Assembly: GCF_016908195.1 (NCBI RefSeq) | Contig: NZ_JAFBDK010000011.1 | Span: forward strand, 1-64,000 | Reading direction: 5' to 3' | DNA length: 64,000 bases | DNA from: Jeotgalibacillus terrae | Lineage (GTDB): Bacteria > Bacillota > Bacilli > Bacillales > Jeotgalibacillaceae | Shown: piece by piece, positions 46,225-54,888 of the stretch | Position numbering within the stretch: the stretch's first letter is position 1 | Layout of the letters: each line of letters begins with the position of its first letter | Translations under genes and position numbers: made by a program | The notes under the pieces: generated by a model | Told to the model about the DNA's origin: nothing | The model's database searches: none | What the model saw: the letters and a program-made list of their open reading frames with translations, nothing else

Positions 46225-46566
46225 ATGAAAAAAATCGAGGCGATTGTCCGTCCTGAAGTATTTCAGACTTTACGGGAAAAGCTGGTTGATCTTGGTATTA
46301 ATGGTTTGACAGTTTTCGAAGCTGCCGGATGCGGAAATCAAAAGGGCAAAAAAGGTGCTTTCAGAGGAACGTCTTATGAACTGCCTCTTGTGTCAAGAAT
46401 CAAAGTTGAAATGGTAACTGAAGAACACCGGACAGAAGAAATTGTAGACGCAATTATCGAAGCGTGTGGTACCGGTGAGGTTGGAGACGGTAAGATATTT
46501 ATTTCACCTATTGAAGAAATTATCAGAATCAGAAGCGGTGAACGCGGAAGACAGGCAGTTCTTTAA
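46225..46566 (+). CDS. glnK: PII nitrogen-regulatory protein GlnK
   Basis: PII senses 2-oxoglutarate and ATP/ADP and gates the ammonium channel; in Bacillus it also binds TnrA. The 113-residue protein has the usual length, the T-loop (about 36-55) with Tyr51 in FRGTSYELP, and the PII C-terminal signature TGEVGDGKIFISPIEEIIRIRSGERG. AAGGAGG precedes the ATG. It comes before amtB by 22 bases, the reverse of the B. subtilis nrgA-nrgB order. Three TnrA/GlnR boxes upstream point to nitrogen control. Confidence 0.96.
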   Translation: MKKIEAIVRPEVFQTLREKLVDLGINGLTVFEAAGCGNQKGKKGAFRGTSYELPLVSRIKVEMVTEEHRTEEIVDAIIEACGTGEVGDGKIFISPIEEIIRIRSGERGRQAVL

Positions 46567-46588
46567 AAAATCCGGAGGTGTATGATTC

Positions 46589-47971
46589 ATGAAGAAAAAG
46601 ATCTTATCTATTACAGCATTAGGCAGTCTGGTAACAACAAGTGCTTATGCAGCACCAGTGACAGCTGAAAGTGTACAATTTTCATTGGATACAATGTGGG
46701 TCATGATTGCAGCTATCTTAGTATTTTTTATGCATGCAGGGTTCGCGATGGTCGAATCAGGATTTACAAGAGCTAAAAACACACTCAATATTCTATTAAA
46801 GAATATCCTGACGATCTCTATCGGTTCTGTTCTGTACTTTCTTGTTGGATACGGGATTATGTTTGGAAGCTCAAATGGATTTTTCGGCACAACCGGCTTC
46901 GCTCTCTCAGGCGTTGAGGATATAGGTTTCTTCTTATTCCAGGCTGTGTTTGCCGCAACTTGTGCGACAATTATCTCCGGTGCAGTTGCTGAACGGATGA
47001 AGCTCAGCAGCTATTTAATCCTGACAGTATTAATGACTGGTGCGATCTATCCTGTCGTTGGCCACTGGGTCTGGGGAGGCGGCTGGATTTCAGAGCTTGG
47101 ATTCGTAGATTTTGCAGGTTCTACTGTTGTCCACTTAACGGGTGCTGTAGGGGCATTTGCAGCAGTTGCATTCCTTGGTGCACGTATCGGGAAGTATGAA
47201 GGGAAGAAAGTAAATGCGATTCCAGGACACAATATCCCGATTGGTGCTTTAGGTGTGTTCATTCTATGGTTCGGATGGTTTGGATTTAATGGAGGAAGTT
47301 CTTTAGCAGCAGACCCAACTCTTGTTCCGATTGTCATCTCAACAACTTTACTATCTGCATCCGCCGGTGTCATTGCATCAGCACTTTATACAAAGATCAG
47401 ATTCAAACAGATTGACCCTTCTATCACTCTGAATGGTGCACTCGGTGGCCTTGTAGGTATTACTGCAGGTACAGCTAACGTATCATTGATTGGAGCTGTG
47501 ATTATCGGACTTGTTGCCGGTGTGATTCTTGTTGAAGGGATCCGTTTCATTGATGTAGTAGCGAAAAAGGATGATCCAGTAGGCGCGATTGCTGTTCACG
47601 GAATCTGCGGGATCTGGGGAACACTTGCAGTAGGACTTTTTGATACAGCAAACGGTTTATTCTACGGCGGTGGCGCATCACTGCTAGGCGTTCAGGCAAT
47701 CGGTGTTGGAGCTGTTATACTGTGGACAGGGTTGGCAGTAAGTGCAGTGGTATTTATTCTGAAATCTGCCGGGGGAATCCGCGTTTCTCGTGAAGAAGAA
47801 ATTACTGGACTTGATTACGCTGAACACGGTTCTAATGCATATGAACTGAAGGAATCTCTTGTTTCTTCAACTTCGACTGGAAATGAAGCACTATCAGGCA
47901 GCCTTGTTGAGCGTCTGGATCAGCTTGGCAAGTCTGCAAAAAAGCAGAAAGTTTATAAGAAAACGGTTTGA
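46589..47971 (+). CDS. amtB: Ammonium transporter AmtB
   Basis: Membrane channel for NH3/NH4+, active under nitrogen limitation. The 460-residue protein has the signature DFAGSTVVHLTGAVGAFAAV with the first pore His, and AVHGICGIWGTLAVGLF with the second. Eleven core helices follow a cleavable-looking N-terminal signal peptide (about 1-22, SAYA), a feature of the E. coli-type AmtB. The last 60 residues are a hydrophilic tail ending in Lys-rich sequence. Ribosome site CGGAGGTG. It forms an operon with glnK. Confidence 0.96.
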   Translation: MKKKILSITALGSLVTTSAYAAPVTAESVQFSLDTMWVMIAAILVFFMHAGFAMVESGFTRAKNTLNILLKNILTISIGSVLYFLVGYGIMFGSSNGFFGTTGFALSGVEDIGFFLFQAVFAATCATIISGAVAERMKLSSYLILTVLMTGAIYPVVGHWVWGGGWISELGFVDFAGSTVVHLTGAVGAFAAVAFLGARIGKYEGKKVNAIPGHNIPIGALGVFILWFGWFGFNGGSSLAADPTLVPIVISTTLLSASAGVIASALYTKIRFKQIDPSITLNGALGGLVGITAGTANVSLIGAVIIGLVAGVILVEGIRFIDVVAKKDDPVGAIAVHGICGIWGTLAVGLFDTANGLFYGGGASLLGVQAIGVGAVILWTGLAVSAVVFILKSAGGIRVSREEEITGLDYAEHGSNAYELKESLVSSTSTGNEALSGSLVERLDQLGKSAKKQKVYKKTV

Positions 47972-47990
47972 AGTTCAGAAAACATTACTT

Positions 47991-48024
47991 AAAAAAGCAT
48001 CCGCTGACGGCGGATGCTTTTTTA
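47991..48024. terminator. Bidirectional terminator, amtB / carotenoid operon
   Basis: AAAAAAGCATCCGC pairs with its complement over a short loop, with A and T runs on both sides, between convergent stops. Confidence 0.9.
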
Positions 48025-48852
48025 TTGATAAGTCGATAGTAACTTATCTTTCTCTTCAGCTGGTACATAATTTTTTTCTGAAAATACGTTATAATTATTT
48101 TTTCTGACCTGATTAAGAATGGCGCGATACAACACCGCAGCTCCTTTGACAGGCACCCTGCTCGTAGGAGGGTATAAATGCAGCATATTCATTGCTTCAT
48201 CATAATATCCTTCAGCAAGAACAGCAAGCTCTTCCCATGTATCGATAAAAGCCTGTCCCCCCTGCTTTTCAAACAACAGAGATTCATTGTAGCCATGCCT
48301 CGACATCACATCAGCAGGAAGATACACACGCTGCCTCTCCAGATCTTCGCCGATATCACGTAAAATATTTGTGATCTGCATAGCGTAACCCAGCTTCACT
48401 GCACTCTCCCTCAATACCTTCTCATTCTCAGGCGCAAGTACCGGCAGAAGCATGAGGCCTACTGTACTGGCTACATGATAAGAATAATCCAGCACATCAT
48501 CTGTGGTGTGATAGGTTCTGTGAGCAAGGTCCATCTTCTGACCTTTCACCATATCCTTAAACGCCTGAACGTTCATATCATAACGATTAAATACATCTTC
48601 GAGTGCAATCCACTTTGCATCATTCAGCTTTTCACCTGATAGGAAACGGTCGAATTCACTTTCAAACTGCCAAAGCTCCTTTTCAGGTGTATCGCTTTCA
48701 TCTACAATATCATCTACCGTTCTGCAGAAGTTATAAATCGCCCAGACTGCATTTCTATCTTTTGAAGGGAGCATTGAAAAAGCTCTGTAAAAAGTTTTCG
48801 AATGTACTTTAATAACCTTTTCACACTCTTTATAAGCTCTTGCCAATTCCAT
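48022..48852 (-). CDS. crtM: Squalene/phytoene synthase family (CrtM/CrtB)
   Basis: It joins two prenyl diphosphates head to head, giving dehydrosqualene (C30) or phytoene (C40). The 276-residue protein has both Mg-binding Asp motifs: RTVDDIVDE (about 47-55) and NILRDIGEDLERQRVYLP in the second half. Staphylococcal-type and Planococcaceae relatives use farnesyl diphosphate (CrtM); chain length cannot be decided from sequence by eye. The ATG at 48852 has GGGAGAG 8 bases upstream and overlaps the end of the neighbouring desaturase gene. It is the last gene of a three-gene carotenoid operon. Confidence 0.85.
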   Translation of the reverse strand: MELARAYKECEKVIKVHSKTFYRAFSMLPSKDRNAVWAIYNFCRTVDDIVDESDTPEKELWQFESEFDRFLSGEKLNDAKWIALEDVFNRYDMNVQAFKDMVKGQKMDLAHRTYHTTDDVLDYSYHVASTVGLMLLPVLAPENEKVLRESAVKLGYAMQITNILRDIGEDLERQRVYLPADVMSRHGYNESLLFEKQGGQAFIDTWEELAVLAEGYYDEAMNMLHLYPPTSRVPVKGAAVLYRAILNQVRKNNYNVFSEKNYVPAEEKDKLLSTYQ

Positions 48853-50308
48853 CTGCTGATCTCTCCCTTCTATTAAACTTTCTGTCCATTCCATCTGCTA
48901 ATAATTTTGCACCCTGCATAACAATCGGCACTCCGCCTCCAGGATGAGTAGAAGCACCTGTAGCAAAAACATTTTCCAGATCAGAATATGGCTGAAATTG
49001 CGGCCTGAAAGGTCCTGATTGAAACAGTGCCGGCGCAATACCAAAACTGCCGCCCGCATACAGTCCCTCCTGCTTTGCTTCTTCAGGGGTTCTGATATCC
49101 ACCCATTCAATACGGCTCTTGAGAGAGTCAAAGCCTGCCTTTTCCATCGAATCAATAATGTCATCTGATATTTTTTGTTTCACTGCATCCCAGGACTCAT
49201 CGATCTCAGACGGGACAGGTACTAATACATATAGAACACTTTTACCTTCCGGAGCAAGACTCTTATCAATAATAGAAGGATTAAAGACGTAATAGGAAGG
49301 ATCATCAGGAATTTTCTGTTCTTTAAAGATCTGATTCATCGTTTTCTCAAAATTTTCACTCAGATAAAACTGATGCATTTTTTTATCACTGTATACACCA
49401 TTAAGTCCGATATACATGAGCAGACAGCCGGATGAAGGCTGGTACTGTCTGCCCTGCTTTTGTACAAGGCTTTCAGCAATGGGAAAATCACCATTTAAAA
49501 CGACCGCGTCCGCCGGTTCGTACTTATTATTATACAGGACACCTTCCGCTCTTCCAGAAGTAATTGTAATTTTCTCAACATTTGCTTCCTTGATGATTCG
49601 GATACCTTCCCGGTCCATCTGTCTCTCAAGAATTTCTGCAAGCTTTGCATACCCTCCCTTGAGATAGTAGATGCCATGCTCATGTTCACTGTAAGATACG
49701 AGGGAGTATATACCAGGTGTCTGGAAAGGATTGCCGCCAATATATAATGTCTGCAGCGCATAAGCCGTTTTCAGCCTGTCATCCTGAAAATATTGATGCA
49801 GTTGTTTCGATACGGACCTGAACGCTTTTAATTTTCTTAGTGAATTAATAACAGATGGCTGAAGTGCATCCCAGCGCTTTAAGAAAGACTGTTCAAGAAA
49901 CTTCGGCTTCCCTTCGTTGAATCTGATCTCCATGTCTTTCATAAATTGACTGAACCCTGCTTCTTCGCCAGGAAATACTCTGCTGATCTCATTCATCTGC
50001 GCGTGCTTATCACGATATTTTGTATAGACTGTGCCATCTTTATAATGAAGATCATAAAGCGGGTCGCATGCGATCAGTTCAATTTCATCTTTATCAACGC
50101 CCGCCTCACTGAGCAGGGACTGAAGCATTTCGGGCAGCAGTACAATTGTAGGGCCTTTATCGATCTTGTAATCGCCGTGCACATGATAAGCCAATCTGCC
50201 GCCAAGCTTTTTTTCCTTTTCAAAAAGTGTGACATCAAATCCTTTTTTCCTTAGCAGGAGAGCAGACATCATGCCGCCGATCCCACCACCTATAATCGAT
50301 ACTCTCAT
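48830..50308 (-). CDS. Carotenoid desaturase/oxidase, CrtI/CrtN family (second)
   Basis: A flavin amine-oxidoreductase-type enzyme that inserts double bases into, or oxidises the end groups of, the carotenoid backbone. The 492-residue protein has the N-terminal FAD motif IIGGGIGGMMSALLLRKKG (GxGxxG at 7-12) and LFEKEKKLGGRL. The C-terminal family signature is FATGASTHPGGGVPIVMQGAKL. It overlaps the upstream desaturase by 4 bases (ATGA) and the downstream synthase by 23 bases. It may be the desaturase (CrtN) or the terminal oxidase (CrtP/CrtNb); sequence alone does not decide. Confidence 0.82.
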   Translation of the reverse strand: MRVSIIGGGIGGMMSALLLRKKGFDVTLFEKEKKLGGRLAYHVHGDYKIDKGPTIVLLPEMLQSLLSEAGVDKDEIELIACDPLYDLHYKDGTVYTKYRDKHAQMNEISRVFPGEEAGFSQFMKDMEIRFNEGKPKFLEQSFLKRWDALQPSVINSLRKLKAFRSVSKQLHQYFQDDRLKTAYALQTLYIGGNPFQTPGIYSLVSYSEHEHGIYYLKGGYAKLAEILERQMDREGIRIIKEANVEKITITSGRAEGVLYNNKYEPADAVVLNGDFPIAESLVQKQGRQYQPSSGCLLMYIGLNGVYSDKKMHQFYLSENFEKTMNQIFKEQKIPDDPSYYVFNPSIIDKSLAPEGKSVLYVLVPVPSEIDESWDAVKQKISDDIIDSMEKAGFDSLKSRIEWVDIRTPEEAKQEGLYAGGSFGIAPALFQSGPFRPQFQPYSDLENVFATGASTHPGGGVPIVMQGAKLLADGMDRKFNRRERSADGIGKSL

Positions 50309-51813
50309 CCTGCTTCACCGCTTTCTGTGCGATTTCGCTTTTCATTCATCAGAAGGTTAGAGGTGATACGTGCTGACTCAAGAATGGTTGGCAGACCGCT
50401 TCCCGGATGGGTGCCTCCTCCAACTAACCATGTTCTCCCAAGCTCCTCGAACTTATTATGCGGACGTAGTGCCATCATCTGACTCAACTGATGCCCCATA
50501 CTGAAAGTAGCTCCCTTGAATACATTGAAATCAATCTCCCAGTGCTTCGGACTGATGATACGCTCCACTTCAATATGATTGCGCAGATCCTTAAATCCTG
50601 TCTTTGCTTCGATTGAGTCCAACACGAGGTTTCGGAATGTTTCTTCCTGCTTGTTCCAGTCAAGGCCACTCAGGTTATTCGGTACCGGTGCCAGGATATA
50701 GAGTGCTGATTTCCCCTCAGGTGCAAGTGTTGGATCAGTAACAGATGCGTTTTGTATATAAATGGAGGGATCCTCAGATAACAGCTGAGTCTGCATAATT
50801 TCTTCCACGTTCTTTTTGTAATCTTCAGCAAAAGAAATTGTATGGTGTGGCAGGTCGTATACTTTATCGACACCAAGGTAAATCATAAAAGTCGAGCAGG
50901 AATATTTTTTCTGACTTAATTTTTTCTCGCTGAACTTTTTCAGATGATTTCCTTCAACCAGATTTGTCATCACGTGCGAAACATCACCGTTGATCACCAC
51001 TTCATCCGCTATAATCTGTCTGCCTGACTCCAGTTCAAATCCGGTTACTTCTTTCCTATTGTTAATATGAAGTTTTTTCACACCGTCACCCAGATGAATC
51101 TCAGCGCCGAGTTCTTCCGCTGCTTTTGCCATCGCTTTTGACAGCTGATTCACACCGCCTTTTGGATGGAAAATTCCATATTCATGTTCCATAAAAGAAA
51201 GGATTGAAAAAGCGCCGGGACATTCCCATGGAGACATACCTAGGTATTTAGCCTGAAAAGTAAATCCAAGCTTCAGTTCTTCATGGGTGAAATACTGGCT
51301 TAACACATCGTACAGGCTCTTTCCTAGTGACAATTCAGGTAGTGCTTTCAGTACTCTTAATGAAAGATAATCCGTATAACGGTCTATTTTGTTTTGCAGA
51401 ATCGGACGCAGCGCATCCATTTTCTTTCTCGTATCATTCATGAAGCGGTCATACCCTGCTTCATCACCAGGAAAATAACGCTGTATCTGCGCTTTCATTT
51501 TTTCAGGGTCACGATACATTTTTACCTGTTTATCTCTGAAAACGAGCTCATACATCATCGGAAGTTCAATCATCTCAACGTAATCGTGAAGGTTCTTTCC
51601 GGTTTCCTGAAAAATCTCTTCAGCGATCTCAGGCATACTCAGAAAAGTCGGACCTACATCAAACGTAAAACCATCCATCGTAAAGGAACTGTTTCTCCCT
51701 CCTACAAATGAATGTTTTTCATATACATCTACTTTAAACCCTTTAGCAGAAAGCAGCATTGCTGCTGCGAGCCCACCTGGTCCTGCGCCAATTATTGCAA
51801 TTGAACGGGTCAT
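50305..51813 (-). CDS. Carotenoid desaturase, CrtI/CrtN family (first)
   Basis: First gene of the carotenoid operon. The 502-residue protein has FAD motif IIGAGPGGLAAAMLLSAKG (GxGxxG at 9-14), VYEKHSFVGGRNSSF, DVGPTFLSMP (the DxGPT motif common to CrtI/CrtN) and the C-terminal WLVGGGTHPGSGLPTILESA. The ATG at 51813 has GGAGG 8 bases upstream; the reading frame stays open 105 bases more without a ribosome site. Together with the second desaturase and CrtM it suggests a yellow to orange membrane pigment. Confidence 0.85.
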   Translation of the reverse strand: MTRSIAIIGAGPGGLAAAMLLSAKGFKVDVYEKHSFVGGRNSSFTMDGFTFDVGPTFLSMPEIAEEIFQETGKNLHDYVEMIELPMMYELVFRDKQVKMYRDPEKMKAQIQRYFPGDEAGYDRFMNDTRKKMDALRPILQNKIDRYTDYLSLRVLKALPELSLGKSLYDVLSQYFTHEELKLGFTFQAKYLGMSPWECPGAFSILSFMEHEYGIFHPKGGVNQLSKAMAKAAEELGAEIHLGDGVKKLHINNRKEVTGFELESGRQIIADEVVINGDVSHVMTNLVEGNHLKKFSEKKLSQKKYSCSTFMIYLGVDKVYDLPHHTISFAEDYKKNVEEIMQTQLLSEDPSIYIQNASVTDPTLAPEGKSALYILAPVPNNLSGLDWNKQEETFRNLVLDSIEAKTGFKDLRNHIEVERIISPKHWEIDFNVFKGATFSMGHQLSQMMALRPHNKFEELGRTWLVGGGTHPGSGLPTILESARITSNLLMNEKRNRTESGEAG

Positions 51814-51943
51814 AAAAACAGCCTCCATCCCTATCGCTTTCGAATTATACATTACTTGTTCAAATATTATACAGATAGTTGATGTTTTAAGTATACACAG
51901 GTGTCGGTTTGAACTCAATTTTGAATATGGTGTACATATGTAC

Positions 51944-51972
51944 AGAAAAAAGCCGCTGTATGAGCGACTTTT
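51944..51972 (-). terminator. Terminator of yisL
   Basis: On the minus strand AAAGTCGCT pairs with AGCGGCTTT (G-T wobbles) over a 5-base loop, then TTTTTTC follows. The left arm includes part of the yisL stop codon. Confidence 0.75.
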
Positions 51973-52342
51973 AACGTAGGAAATCGAAACCGATCGGCAA
52001 ACTGAACCCGAAGTACAGTGTAGCCAGCAGCACGATTACAAATAATATCCACATTACTTTTACTGATTTTTGCTTTTTCGTGCGGACAAGGATCATCTCC
52101 ATAAATCCGATTACGAGTATGCCAAGCAGGAATTTCACGCCGTAAAGTGCAGCATCAATTGAAGAGAACTGGAAAAATAACCAGCCGCCTGTAAAGATGA
52201 TGAGCACATACATCAGGCGCAGAATCATATGTACGATTTTAGCACCTTTTGCGTTTGCTCCTTTCATTAACGCAAGCGCAATGAAGAACAGAACGATTCC
52301 AAGTACCCATGTTGTAATGTGTAAGTGTGTATTGTCTAACAT
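51971..52342 (-). CDS. yisL: YisL-family membrane protein (DUF1516)
   Basis: Function unknown. The 123-residue protein has four membrane helices (starting near 8, 37, 66 and 94). It begins HLHITTWVLG and matches the UPF0344/YisL type. It is placed next to yisK, as in B. subtilis (yisK-yisL), though here 376 bases and a repeat separate the two. Confidence 0.85.
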   Translation of the reverse strand: MLDNTHLHITTWVLGIVLFFIALALMKGANAKGAKIVHMILRLMYVLIIFTGGWLFFQFSSIDAALYGVKFLLGILVIGFMEMILVRTKKQKSVKVMWILFVIVLLATLYFGFSLPIGFDFLR

Positions 52343-52483
52343 TCCCTAACCTCCTGAACCAAAATACCGAACTATCTATATGCTACCATATTCCCTTATC
52401 GTATCACCCGAAAACATTGACGGAGTCATGAATTTTGCCTGAATAACAGCTTTTGATCTTAGCAGCACGGGATGCTTGTAACC

Positions 52484-52607
52484 GCTGGTCCTTTCCGTGG
52501 AGGGCTGCGCTTTCCTGCCCCCGGGCGGTGAGCCTCCTCAAGCTTCGCTCTGTCCCACCTGTCCCTTCCTGGGGCGGGAGTCTCCGCCCTCCACTTCAAG
52601 GACCAGC
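52484..52607. repeat. 124-bp element with inverted ends
   Basis: The ends pair: GCTGGTCCTT (52484-52493) with AAGGACCAGC (52598-52607), and further in GTGGAGGGC with GCCCTCCAC. The inner part contains GGGCGGTGAGCCTCCTCA and GGGCGGGAGTCTCCGCCCT, motifs shared with the repeat copies near 32.6 kb and 63.6 kb. It lies in the yisL-yisK gap and is more GC-rich than its flanks. No open frame with a ribosome site was seen in 52343-52718. Confidence 0.8.
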
Positions 52608-52638
52608 TGAGTATACTTTATAACTATGAATTTCTATT

Positions 52639-52684
52639 AAAAGCGCATATTCAAAGTATAATGTTACTACTCTGAATATGCGCT
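52639..52684 (-). terminator. Terminator of yisK
   Basis: On the minus strand AGCGCATATTCA pairs with TGAATATGCGCT, with further pairing inside, and TTTTAATAG follows. Confidence 0.85.
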
Positions 52685-52718
52685 CTCTTCACTTCACATG
52701 ATCTGTTATTAACTTAAA

Positions 52719-53627
52719 TCATTCACCAATTTCATTCGTCAGTGTTCCGATTCCCTGGACAGAGACTTTGATCTGATCGCCTTTTTTAAGGAATTTAGGC
52801 GGGTTAAAGCCTTTTCCAACGCCTGCAGGTGTGCCGGTTGCGATAACGTCTCCTGGTTCAAGTGTCATGCCTTTTGACAGTGTTGAGATGATCTTTTCAA
52901 TTGAGAAAATCATGTCTGATGTATTTCCATCCTGTCTGATCTCATCATTTACTTTTGTCACGATACTCAGTTTATGAGGATGTGGAATTTCATCTTTTGT
53001 TACCAGGAATGGCCCCATTGGACATGTTTCGTCAAGGCTTTTACCAATGAAAAATTGTTTATGTTTACTCTGAAGATCTCTTGCTGTGATATCGTTAACG
53101 ATTGTATATCCGAAGACATAATCAATTGCCTGTTTTTCAGGAATGTTTTTGCCTCTTTTACCAATGACAATTGCGAGTTCCCCTTCATAGTCCAGCTGAT
53201 CTGTCAGTTCTTCATATGATGGAATCAGTGCGTTATCACCTGTAATTGAGGTCGATGCTTTTGTAAAGACAACCAGCTCTTCAGGCATGTCTTTTTCTGA
53301 GCCCATCTCAAGGACGTGATCACGATAGTTTTTTCCAATGCACATTACATTTTTAGGAGTACGCGGTACAGGTGCTTCCCATACCAGATCATCAAACTTT
53401 ACTTTGTATCGTGAAACGTGATCACTCTCTTCAGCTGCACGAATACACTTTCTGACTGTCTCCTGTAATTCCATTCCGCTTTGAATACCTTCAAGCAGTG
53501 TTGCAGGTACTTCTTCATTTGGAATCAGCTCTTTGTGGATCCGGACAATATTCCATGCTGCTTCCTCTCGCTTTACTTTGACACCGTAAAGTAGTTTGTC
53601 TTCAAAACGGAAAGATAGAAATTTCAT
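52719..53627 (-). CDS. yisK: Fumarylacetoacetate hydrolase family protein YisK
   Basis: A metal-dependent FAH-fold enzyme; B. subtilis YisK is reported to act on oxaloacetate and to associate with the Mbl cell-shape protein. The 302-residue protein has an N-terminal lobe and the catalytic FAH domain (about 90-300): PKNVMCIGKNYRDHVLEMG, YEGELAIVIGKRGKN with the metal-binding acids, VNDITARDLQ, FIGKSLDETCPMGPFLV and TGTPAGVGKG. The ATG at 53627 with AAGGAG upstream gives the family length. Confidence 0.92.
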   Translation of the reverse strand: MKFLSFRFEDKLLYGVKVKREEAAWNIVRIHKELIPNEEVPATLLEGIQSGMELQETVRKCIRAAEESDHVSRYKVKFDDLVWEAPVPRTPKNVMCIGKNYRDHVLEMGSEKDMPEELVVFTKASTSITGDNALIPSYEELTDQLDYEGELAIVIGKRGKNIPEKQAIDYVFGYTIVNDITARDLQSKHKQFFIGKSLDETCPMGPFLVTKDEIPHPHKLSIVTKVNDEIRQDGNTSDMIFSIEKIISTLSKGMTLEPGDVIATGTPAGVGKGFNPPKFLKKGDQIKVSVQGIGTLTNEIGE

Positions 53628-53694
53628 TGAATGTACACTCCTTAAAATCTGAATTGTCCTTCTATTATACATTTTTTCTGCTAATCTGACAGTT

Positions 53695-54855
53695 TTATTT
53701 TCTGGAATACGACAGTTTTCTCCATAATTTCTCCATTGGGCCCTGGCTGAATTTAGATAACCAGAGTTCTGAGAAGATCACCTGCATAATAAATATGCCA
53801 AGTGCAATCAGTGTACCTGTTGCGAGTGTGACCTCCCCGTAGAGACCAAATCCGTAATTGTAAAAAATAATCGTGCCTATAACAGATTGTAAGAGATAGT
53901 TTGTCAATGCCATTCTTCCTGTTTTCGCCAGCGGTTGAAGCAGCTTCGCTGTAACAGGTGCCGTCATGATGAGCAACAGCAATGTCATATAGCCCATTGC
54001 AACAAGCGGGCCTCCAACATAATCCTGGGTTAAGACAAAAGCAAGATTCTGTTCTCCCCAGTAAGGAGATGTTTTCACCGCAAGACCTGCCCCCAGGAAC
54101 AGTACGGTTAACACACTAAGCAGCATTTTTTTCTCTTTCGCTTTTTGGAACAGCTGTAATTTCGCTGCCCCTGCTCCAATCATCATTAACGGAAGAATCG
54201 CGATGACAATGGAGACAAATGCTTCGGGATCATTGGCATACTGCCAGTCCTCAAGACGCTGACTGAAGATCTGTCCAAAAGAGCCGCTGCCATAATTCGC
54301 AACGGACGACTCGATATCCTGTACTGAGCTGAAATAAGTTACAGTTGTAGGATCAACCATTGCCGCAAAGAACATAATACCCGCAAGCAATGCCTGGGGC
54401 AGGAAATAAATGATAAACCCTAGTGTTAACAGCATTTTCCCACTCATTTTCAGCATCCAGATCAGAATAAAGCCGGTAACTGCATATGTAATCAGAATGT
54501 CTCCTGACCAGATTAAAAATGCATGTACCATTCCAATTACAAGCAGCACACCAAGTCTGCGCATAGCAAACGCTGAAAAGCGCGTATCCTTCTGCTGCGC
54601 CCTGACAAACTGTAATGCAAGCCCTGCCCCAAACATCATTGCAAAGATCGGATAAAAACTTGCCTGAACAAACACATCAATCCACCAGTAAGCCTGTCTA
54701 TTCAGCGAATCCCCCCACCACGCATACGGATCGTAGTAATACAGAGGTGAGTGAAATGCAATCATATTAACAATAAAAATGCCAAGCAGAGAAAACCCGC
54801 GAATGACATCAAGGTTTTGAATTCTCTGCTGTGAATCAATTGGCTGTAAACTCAA
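53695..54855 (-). CDS. DUF418 multi-pass membrane protein
   Basis: Function unknown; DUF418/YeiB proteins are often thought to be transporters or acyl-modifying enzymes, without proof. The 386-residue protein begins with the family pattern RIQNLDVIRGFSLLGIFIVN and has about ten membrane helices, with the C-terminal DUF418 domain (about 220-380) including LLQPLAKTGRMALTNYLLQS. TTG start with GGAGGG upstream. A 17-base GC-rich hairpin (54871-54887) sits just before that ribosome site. It follows addA by 34 bases and may be co-transcribed with it. Confidence 0.85.
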   Translation of the reverse strand: MSLQPIDSQQRIQNLDVIRGFSLLGIFIVNMIAFHSPLYYYDPYAWWGDSLNRQAYWWIDVFVQASFYPIFAMMFGAGLALQFVRAQQKDTRFSAFAMRRLGVLLVIGMVHAFLIWSGDILITYAVTGFILIWMLKMSGKMLLTLGFIIYFLPQALLAGIMFFAAMVDPTTVTYFSSVQDIESSVANYGSGSFGQIFSQRLEDWQYANDPEAFVSIVIAILPLMMIGAGAAKLQLFQKAKEKKMLLSVLTVLFLGAGLAVKTSPYWGEQNLAFVLTQDYVGGPLVAMGYMTLLLLIMTAPVTAKLLQPLAKTGRMALTNYLLQSVIGTIIFYNYGFGLYGEVTLATGTLIALGIFIMQVIFSELWLSKFSQGPMEKLWRKLSYSRK

Positions 54856-54888
54856 TACATATCCCTCCGGCTGGCCGCCCGGGCCAGT

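Noticed and set aside
52484-52607. Insertion sequence or transposase remnant
   Set aside because: No coding sequence in the element and no convincing target duplication seen; treated as a non-coding repeat.
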